From NCBI GenBank assembly GCA_029219385.1, contig JAQXTH010000007.1:31968-95967 (forward strand): a DNA stretch of 64,000 nt, written 5' to 3'. A model generated the notes under the pieces. It had not been told where the DNA came from. It saw only the letters and a program-made list of their open reading frames with translations, and did no database searches. Position numbers and translations under genes: made by a program. Position 1 is the stretch's first letter; each line of letters begins with the position of its first letter. Source of the stretch: Prevotellaceae bacterium. Lineage in GTDB: Bacteria > Bacteroidota > Bacteroidia > Bacteroidales > Bacteroidaceae. Of the stretch, positions 58,586 to 64,000 are shown one piece after another.

Positions 58586-59755
58586 TTATAGTTTAACATC
58601 AAGTGATTTTTTGGGTTTGTAAATATGTTTTCGCAATGCCGTAATGGAGTGTGATAAAAATATTATCAACAACATGGGGAATATATACCATGAAACGATC
58701 ATCAACAAACGAGCGTATTTGTTGGCGGGGTCTGCAAATAATTGTGATGGTTTGAATTTACGACTGTCAACTCGCGGTAGGTTATGACAGCTCCATTTGT
58801 TGACTATAACGCCATCTGACAATAACACCAATCCGGGATTTGAACGTATGATTGTTCTAAGAGTCGACAAATCTCCAAAGAGTATGGGATATTGTATGTC
58901 ATTCATTTTGCTCCATTCTTGTGTTTCTTCTATCGACGAAGACGTGAGGCAATAAATTTTTATATTGTTGTCGTAACACCAGTCGGCTATTGTGTTTATC
59001 TGTTCGGTTGCTGCAATGTCTGCCTCTCTCAGCAAAGGACAGACAACAAGCATTGTCTTTCCCTTGTCAAACAAAATCTCTGCTGTCATGTCGTTTTTCA
59101 AACTATCGGAAAGATACAAATCAAGTGGTATGAAATTATCTTTCTCTAATTTTTTTTCGTCTGAGGGAAAAACACTCTCGCGCAAATTTGCAGAAATCTT
59201 ATAGGGCCTGAAATCCATGGGTGGTAAATAATACATCGAGCCCAACATGAGCAAAGTGATATAAACCCATGAATATAAGGACACAAACCAATGCCACCCA
59301 ACAGCAACAAACGACACCGACAATCGCGGTTTTAATACCAAAAAAACAGAAAACGCTGATAACAAGATGTTCTTTAACACCGTCTCCGTTTGGCTTAACT
59401 TATAAAAATCTCCAAAACAGCCACAGTCGGGAATAGGATGAAATATCGCTGTTAAAATAGAGATTGCAAGAAAAGCAACACACAAAAGCAAGGTGACATA
59501 TGAAGTGAAACGACGCCTGATGCCCAATAGCAAATGAACTCCCAAAACAAATTCAAATATCGCCAAACAGCCTCCGGCAATCAAAGAAAGGTTTATCCAC
59601 GATGGTTCTTTAAAACCAACTATATTAAAGTATTCCGCAACCTTATAACCAACTCCTTTTGGATCAACAGATTTCACAAAACCCGACAACACAAAAACAA
59701 CACCTAAAATCACTCTGATAATGGTGAAGATTGTTTTTTTTGTTGTCTCTTTCAT
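58586..59755 (-). CDS. DoxX-family membrane protein with thioredoxin-like domain
   Basis: Inner-membrane protein in the BT_3928-type family of Bacteroidota. The N-terminal part has four membrane segments (about 10-28, 55-75, 80-104, 125-165) containing VVFVLSGFVKSVDPKGVGYK. The soluble C-terminal half (about 210-345) has a thioredoxin-like pattern (KTMLVVCPLLREADIA...QYPILFGD) but no CxxC pair, so it is probably not a thiol reductase. A last membrane helix is near 355-375. Function is unknown; a redox-linked or respiratory role is the family guess. It lies between DUF1599 and tpiA. Confidence 0.85.
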   Translation of the reverse strand: MKETTKKTIFTIIRVILGVVFVLSGFVKSVDPKGVGYKVAEYFNIVGFKEPSWINLSLIAGGCLAIFEFVLGVHLLLGIRRRFTSYVTLLLCVAFLAISILTAIFHPIPDCGCFGDFYKLSQTETVLKNILLSAFSVFLVLKPRLSVSFVAVGWHWFVSLYSWVYITLLMLGSMYYLPPMDFRPYKISANLRESVFPSDEKKLEKDNFIPLDLYLSDSLKNDMTAEILFDKGKTMLVVCPLLREADIAATEQINTIADWCYDNNIKIYCLTSSSIEETQEWSKMNDIQYPILFGDLSTLRTIIRSNPGLVLLSDGVIVNKWSCHNLPRVDSRKFKPSQLFADPANKYARLLMIVSWYIFPMLLIIFLSHSITALRKHIYKPKKSLDVKL

Positions 59756-59805
59756 AAGTCGGAAATACTTTATAGATGAAACAATTTCGGCAAAGAAACT
59801 ATGTT

Positions 59806-60396
59806 TTATTTGTTTTCGCTCTTACCGGTTGCGCTTTCTCGCCTTTCGTTCTGCTTATCAAAACCGTCAATTTTGATGAGTGCAAAAACCGAATAATTTA
59901 TCATGTCATAATAATTCGCATCAATACCTTCACTGACAAGGGTTGAACCATTGTTTTCTTCTATTTGCTTGGTGCGAAAAATTTTCATTAAAATCAAGTC
60001 GGTATAAGACTCTATTCTCATCAACCGCCAGGCTTCATCGTAATCATGATTCTTTCGCACCATTAAATCATATGCTTTATGAGCAAATTCGTCATATTTT
60101 TCCAACGCTTTCTCGTTTGTAAGATCTTGCTTGTCGGCAACACCCAGAGAGAGTTGTATCAAGCCTATAATGCCATAATTCACAATGGCGACAAACTCCG
60201 GCTGTTGTCCTTCTTCTACTAATTTTGTTTCTTTAGTTTGCAGAGAGCGAATGCGATTTGCTTTTATATATATTTGGTCGGTTAAAGACGTGGGGCGCAA
60301 TATACGCCAAGCGGCACCATAGTCATGAAGCTTTTTTTCAAACACCTCACGACACATTTTCATAACATCTTTAAATTCTGCGTTTGTGTCAATCAT
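59806..60396 (-). CDS. DUF1599 protein with two tandem repeats
   Basis: Conserved Bacteroidota protein (nucleotide modification-associated domain 1 type) with unknown biochemical role. Its 196 residues form two similar halves: about 12-85 (FEKKLHDYGAAWRILRPTSL) and about 110-185 (MVRKNHDYDEAWRLMRIESY). Each copy includes the HDYxxAWR motif and a following helix ending NYGIIGLIQL or NYSVFALIKI. It has no signal peptide. It is the first gene of the DUF1599 - DoxX - tpiA - SPOR - folE cluster and has its own promoter box. Confidence 0.88.
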   Translation of the reverse strand: MIDTNAEFKDVMKMCREVFEKKLHDYGAAWRILRPTSLTDQIYIKANRIRSLQTKETKLVEEGQQPEFVAIVNYGIIGLIQLSLGVADKQDLTNEKALEKYDEFAHKAYDLMVRKNHDYDEAWRLMRIESYTDLILMKIFRTKQIEENNGSTLVSEGIDANYYDMINYSVFALIKIDGFDKQNERRESATGKSENK

Positions 60397-60428
60397 GTCG
60401 ATAGAAATATATCACGAAAAAATCTTTA

Positions 60429-60436
60429 CAAAGGTA
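60429..60436 (-). promoter_or_regulatory. Bacteroidota -7 promoter box for DUF1599-folE cluster
   Basis: Minus-strand TACCTTTG fits TAnnTTTG and lies 33 bases before the DUF1599 start. Confidence 0.5.
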
Positions 60437-60580
60437 ATAATTTATTCTTAACCCTTGGTTGGTTTGTTTGGAAATTGTGTTTCTTTCTGCAATTTATGTC
60501 ACAATTAAACCTTGTTTAAAAATTAAATGGCGACATTTGTAACTGCAATTCACAAAAACACGAAAATAATTTAAACCTCA

Positions 60581-60967
60581 ATGAACAGGAGACTTTTTAA
60601 AATAAAACTTAACGAAATCAAATTATATGGCTTCCACGGAGTAACAAACGAGGAACAAAATGTTGGCTCTTGGTTTACAATAAATCTTGTGGTTCAAACG
60701 GAAGTCAACCCTGAGTCGATGGTTGGAGACCACCTGAGTGGCACCGTTGATTATTCAAAACTATCTGATTGCATAGTCAGAGAATTTGAAATTAAATCAA
60801 AGTTGCTGGAGCACTTGGCTTTTCGCATTTCTAAAAGCTTGTTTGAAAATTTCCAAACAATAGAGCAAATTACCATCGAGATTTGCAAACAGACACCACC
60901 CATTTCCGTAAATATGAAAAGTGCATCTGTAGAGTTTGCATTTTCAAAAGAAGATTTGCTCTTGTAA
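60581..60967 (+). CDS. folB: Dihydroneopterin aldolase
   Basis: Cleaves 7,8-dihydroneopterin to 6-hydroxymethyl-7,8-dihydropterin and glycolaldehyde in folate synthesis. The N-terminal LNEIKLYGFHGVTNEEQNVG places the conserved Tyr/His/Gly-Val and Glu residues of the active site at about 12-25. GTVDYSKLSDCIVREF near 50 and the C-terminal KQTPPISVNMKSASVEF also match. Its 128 residues are typical. It is single, plus-strand, and convergent with mltG. folE lies 3.5 kb away. Confidence 0.93.
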   Translation: MNRRLFKIKLNEIKLYGFHGVTNEEQNVGSWFTINLVVQTEVNPESMVGDHLSGTVDYSKLSDCIVREFEIKSKLLEHLAFRISKSLFENFQTIEQITIEICKQTPPISVNMKSASVEFAFSKEDLLL

Positions 60968-61022
60968 AATTGCTTGCCTCGGTCTGACGTTTTTGGGGTT
61001 GGAGTATAAAGAAAAAGTGTTT

Positions 61023-62123
61023 CTAATTTGACACTTTATTGCGACTATCAAGTACTTTTGAATATCTTTGTGCGTTTTTTTGATGCTCTTTATATGTTGC
61101 CGCAAAATTATGCGTGCCCGAAAAATCTTCTTTTGCACACATATATAAATATTCGTGTTTGGAATAATCTAAAACAGCGTCTATGCTTGAAATCTGAGGT
61201 ATTCTAATAGGGCCGGGCGGAAGTCCTTTGTTTCTGTAGGTGTTGTATGGACTTTCAATAAGCAACATCTTTTCATAAATGCGCTTCAAACCAAAATCGC
61301 GAAGCGCATATTTTATGGTCGGACATGACTGCAATGGCATTCCTATTTTCATTCTATTGATATACAATCCTGCAATAATTGGTTTTTCCTCATTGTTTGT
61401 CGTTTCTGCATCTACGATAGATGCCAATGTAAGCACCTGTAATTTCGTCATTTCCAATCGGCGAAGTTTTTCCGTTCGGGATGAGTTCCAAAATCTGTTA
61501 CTTTCTTTAAACATGCGCTTTAAGAAATCTTCTCCACTGATATTCCAATAAACATCATAACTATTGGGAATCAATAAAGACACAACAGTAGAAGTGTCTA
61601 AGCCATACTTGCTGCATTCGGCCTCTGTGTTGAATGTTTTAACTAATGAAACCGAGTCAATCATCAGTTTGCGAGAAATTTGTCCCAAAGCCATTTCTTT
61701 TGTCCAAACGGAAGGAACTACAATCCTGACAGGTTTTTGATGACCACCTCTGAGATCCTTTAACGTCTTAAAAGTCGACTGAGAAACAGAAATTTCATAG
61801 TGGCCACAACTAATCCTTGATTTATAGTTAGATATATTTGATAACATACTGAAATAAAACATAGTTGAAGAATTTGTTATCTTTGACAACTTATATTCAA
61901 CAGAGTCTATATTGTCATCCTTGTCTACATACAAGTGTGAGATTTTAGTTGCGGTGCTGAACGGTTTTATAAAAACCATCCAACAATTCCATAATAACAA
62001 CACGACAATTAGAAACATTATCATTGTCACCAATCTCTTGCCACGACACTTAAAAGTGTAATCAAACAATTTCTTTCCCGCTTTCTTTAAACGCGTCTTT
62101 GAAAAATATGGTTTGTTAAACAT
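61023..62123 (-). CDS. mltG: Endolytic transglycosylase MltG (YceG family)
   Basis: Membrane-anchored enzyme that cuts nascent peptidoglycan strands and sets glycan length. One N-terminal helix (about 35-55) precedes the periplasmic YceG domain. The catalytic block is LASIVDAETTNNEEKPIIAG near 235; most homologues have Glu where this has Asp (IVDAET against IVEKET). CPTIKYALRDFG and the end block SPYNTYRNKGLPPGPIRIP are conserved. The start MFNKPYFSKTRLKK at 62123 is the first ATG; a TTG two codons earlier is less likely. At 366 residues it is normal. Confidence 0.93.
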   Translation of the reverse strand: MFNKPYFSKTRLKKAGKKLFDYTFKCRGKRLVTMIMFLIVVLLLWNCWMVFIKPFSTATKISHLYVDKDDNIDSVEYKLSKITNSSTMFYFSMLSNISNYKSRISCGHYEISVSQSTFKTLKDLRGGHQKPVRIVVPSVWTKEMALGQISRKLMIDSVSLVKTFNTEAECSKYGLDTSTVVSLLIPNSYDVYWNISGEDFLKRMFKESNRFWNSSRTEKLRRLEMTKLQVLTLASIVDAETTNNEEKPIIAGLYINRMKIGMPLQSCPTIKYALRDFGLKRIYEKMLLIESPYNTYRNKGLPPGPIRIPQISSIDAVLDYSKHEYLYMCAKEDFSGTHNFAATYKEHQKNAQRYSKVLDSRNKVSN

Positions 62124-62152
62124 AAACAATGTGTTTTCATGAATTTTATATG

Positions 62153-62160
62153 CAAAAGTA
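62153..62160 (-). promoter_or_regulatory. Bacteroidota -7 promoter box for mltG
   Basis: Minus-strand TACTTTTG fits TAnnTTTG and lies 30 bases upstream of the mltG start. Confidence 0.5.
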
Positions 62161-62299
62161 ATTTATTATTTCTAAATAACTATACATTGGCATTATAAAT
62201 TATCTCTTAATGTGAACATGGCAAAAAAACTTTACTTTTCTGAATATAGTTGAGAAAATAACGAAAAACAACTTGATTTGATGAAATTCCACATTAAAA

Positions 62300-62332
62300 T
62301 TTGTTCGTTTCCAAATAAATTACATACATTTG
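62300..62332 (+). promoter_or_regulatory. Bacteroidota -33/-7 promoter for debranching enzyme
   Basis: TTTG at 62300-62303 and TACATTTG at 62325-62332 with a 21-base spacer match the Bacteroidota promoter pattern, 50 bases before the start codon at 62382. Confidence 0.6.
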
Positions 62333-62381
62333 TGTACAAACAATAATAACAGATAATAATAATTATACAATTTATTCACAT

Positions 62382-64000
62382 ATGGCTGCATATATTAGTT
62401 ACGACAAGGTTCAAATGACCAACTTGCAAGAGTCGCTACCACGCGAAATCCTTTGCACAAACGACACAGGAGCATATTGTTGTACAACCATCGTTGGTTG
62501 CAACATTCGCAAGTATCACGGATTACTTGTAATGCCAATCCCCGAGATTGACAACGAACTTCATGTGTTGCTCTCGTCTCTCGACGAAACAATCATTCAA
62601 CATGGAGCAGAATTTAATATGGGCGTACATAAATATCAGGGTAACAATTATAGCCCCAACGGTCATAAATACATTCGCTCGTTTGAATGGAAAAGTTTTC
62701 CTACAACAATATATAATGTAGGTGGAGTCGTGTTGCAGAAAGAAATTCATTTCAGACGAAGCGAATCAAGAGTTATCATCAGATATACCCTGCTCGATGC
62801 CCACTCGGCCACAACTCTAAGACTAAACCCGTTTTTGGCATATCGAAGTGTGAGAACCTTTACTCATAAAAACGATGCCTACGACGGTACTTTCACACCT
62901 GTAAAAAATGGCATAAAAATGAATATGTATGAGGGATATCCCGATATATATATGCAAATAAATAAAAAAGCCGAATTTGTTGCAGTGGGCGATTGGTATA
63001 TGGGACTTGACTATCCAAAAGAAAGAGAAAGAGGATACGAATCAAACGAAGACCTCTATCACCCCGGATATTTCGAAATGCCAATAAAAAAAGGCGAAAC
63101 AATATGCTTCTCTGCCGGAGTAAGTGAAATACAACCAAATCAACTAAAACGAATCATGGACATTGATCAAACAAACACAGATCCCATGGATTCGTTCTAT
63201 AATTGCCTGCATCATGCTGCCCACCAATTCAGACTTAACAAAAAAGGAGAAAACTATATCATAGCTGGTTATCCCTGGTTTAAATGCAGAGCAAGAGACT
63301 TCTTTGTGTCTATGCCCGGTCTCACATTGTCTTTGGGAGAAACAGAAATGTTTGAGTTGTATATGAAAACTGCTTCTAAAGTTCTTTTAGACATAATTGA
63401 CGACAAACCCATTTCCGTTGAAATTTTTGAAGCAGACCAACCCGATGTGCCACTTTGGGCACTATGGTGCATTCAACAATATTATCGCATTATAGACCAT
63501 AAAAAAGCAATTCAATTGTATGGAGAACTTGTAGAAAAAATAATGACCCATATTTTAAACAACAAGTATTCTAATTTGGCTTATAATGATAACGGACTTC
63601 TTTCCTCCGAAGGACACGACAAACCCATCACATGGATGAACTCCGTACACAATGGACAACCAATAGTGCCTCGCTCAGGATATATAGTTGAATTTAATGC
63701 ACTGTGGTATAATGCACTGATGTTTGCAAGCGCACTCTTTGCTACTGATGAGGCTGAGCGTGAGCGTGTGATGAGGTGGGAGCAGGTGGCAGCAACGTGC
63801 AAGGACGCATTCACCGATATGTTTATGAACGATTTCGGTTACCTCTATGACTATGTGACCGGACTCTTCACCGACTTGAGCGTGCGCCCGAACATGATTA
63901 TTGCAGCCGGACTCGACTACTCACCGCTCGATCGCCGTCAGCGCAAGTCGGTGCTCGATGTGGTAACACGCGAGCTGCTCACACCTAAGGGACTTCGTAC
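62382..64000 (+). CDS. Glycogen debranching enzyme, amylo-alpha-1,6-glucosidase type (3' end outside window)
   Basis: Removes alpha-1,6 branches from glycogen. The visible 539 residues start MAAYISYDKVQMTNLQESLP and include the N-terminal domain with GCNIRKYHGLLVMPIP near 46. The (alpha/alpha)6-barrel begins near residue 265 with AGYPWFKCRARDFFVSMPGL. Later blocks are NDNGLLSSEGHDKPITWM and EFNALWYNALMFAS. The frame stays open to the window end, so the C-terminal part is missing. From about codon 448 the DNA turns abruptly GC-rich while the protein remains coherent. It fits with glgA, glgP and malQ in glycogen turnover. Confidence 0.93.
   Translation, partial: MAAYISYDKVQMTNLQESLPREILCTNDTGAYCCTTIVGCNIRKYHGLLVMPIPEIDNELHVLLSSLDETIIQHGAEFNMGVHKYQGNNYSPNGHKYIRSFEWKSFPTTIYNVGGVVLQKEIHFRRSESRVIIRYTLLDAHSATTLRLNPFLAYRSVRTFTHKNDAYDGTFTPVKNGIKMNMYEGYPDIYMQINKKAEFVAVGDWYMGLDYPKERERGYESNEDLYHPGYFEMPIKKGETICFSAGVSEIQPNQLKRIMDIDQTNTDPMDSFYNCLHHAAHQFRLNKKGENYIIAGYPWFKCRARDFFVSMPGLTLSLGETEMFELYMKTASKVLLDIIDDKPISVEIFEADQPDVPLWALWCIQQYYRIIDHKKAIQLYGELVEKIMTHILNNKYSNLAYNDNGLLSSEGHDKPITWMNSVHNGQPIVPRSGYIVEFNALWYNALMFASALFATDEAERERVMRWEQVAATCKDAFTDMFMNDFGYLYDYVTGLFTDLSVRPNMIIAAGLDYSPLDRRQRKSVLDVVTRELLTPKGLR

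Overview
The window reads as chromosomal DNA of a Bacteroidales bacterium (Bacteroidota). Evidence: many upstream regions carry the Bacteroidota -7 promoter box TAnnTTTG; several gene families are typical of this phylum (DUF4494, DUF5103, DUF1599, the DoxX/BT_3928-type protein, class III fructose-bisphosphatase, a eukaryote-like GT3 glycogen synthase); and secreted glycosidases (GH2, GH25, GH43, GH84) point to a carbohydrate-feeding, probably host-associated organism. No tRNA, rRNA, phage, plasmid, insertion sequence or CRISPR array was seen.

Layout. 0-9 kb (minus): pheT, then a likely transcription unit GH43 - fbp - GH25 lysozyme - malQ. 9.3-17.6 kb (plus): secreted GH84 hexosaminidase, queD and queE, DUF4494 - yggS - LolE-like permease, gdhA. 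17.8-22.4 kb (minus): ABC-F ATPase - kdsA - kdsD - cardiolipin synthase. 22.7-25.9 kb (plus): hpt - adk - obg - pgeF. 26-30.3 kb (minus): glgA (GT3) and glgP. 30.4-31.3 kb (minus): RNase P RNA and a small secreted helical protein. 31.7-34.7 kb (minus): DUF1573 - manC - DUF1846. 34.8-40.1 kb (minus): lipoprotein - DUF3472 - glmM - DUF5103 - ispE. 40.1-44.7 kb (minus): fabD, then GH13 amylase - DUF2520 - kdsC - maf. 44.9-48.7 kb (minus): large GH2 enzyme. 49.3-56.1 kb (plus): lplA and a complete glycine cleavage set gcvT-gcvH-gcvPA-gcvPB-lpd. 56.2-60.4 kb (minus): DUF1599 - DoxX - tpiA - SPOR - folE - a frameshifted zinc-ribbon gene. 60.6 kb: folB (plus); 61-62.1 kb: mltG (minus); 62.4 kb to the edge: glycogen debranching enzyme, cut by the window end.

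Themes. Five genes of glycogen/maltodextrin metabolism are scattered through the window (malQ, glgP, glgA, GH13 amylase, debranching enzyme). Three of the four Kdo-supply steps are present (kdsD, kdsA, kdsC). folE, queD and queE together cover the GTP-to-7-carboxy-7-deazaguanine branch of queuosine synthesis, and folE with folB also serves folate. lplA next to the glycine cleavage genes supplies lipoate to GcvH.

Most of the window is ordinary core genome. The least explained parts are: a composite repeat of palindromes and a 15-unit GTCACA-type array at 48.85-49.2 kb with a small relative at 31.55 kb; a 14-bp tandem repeat across the stop codon of the GH2 gene; a small membrane zinc-ribbon gene broken exactly at a run of seven G; and an abrupt rise in GC inside the debranching enzyme gene at about 63.7 kb, which may be an assembly join or recombination point. 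I did not find a convincing new multi-gene system.
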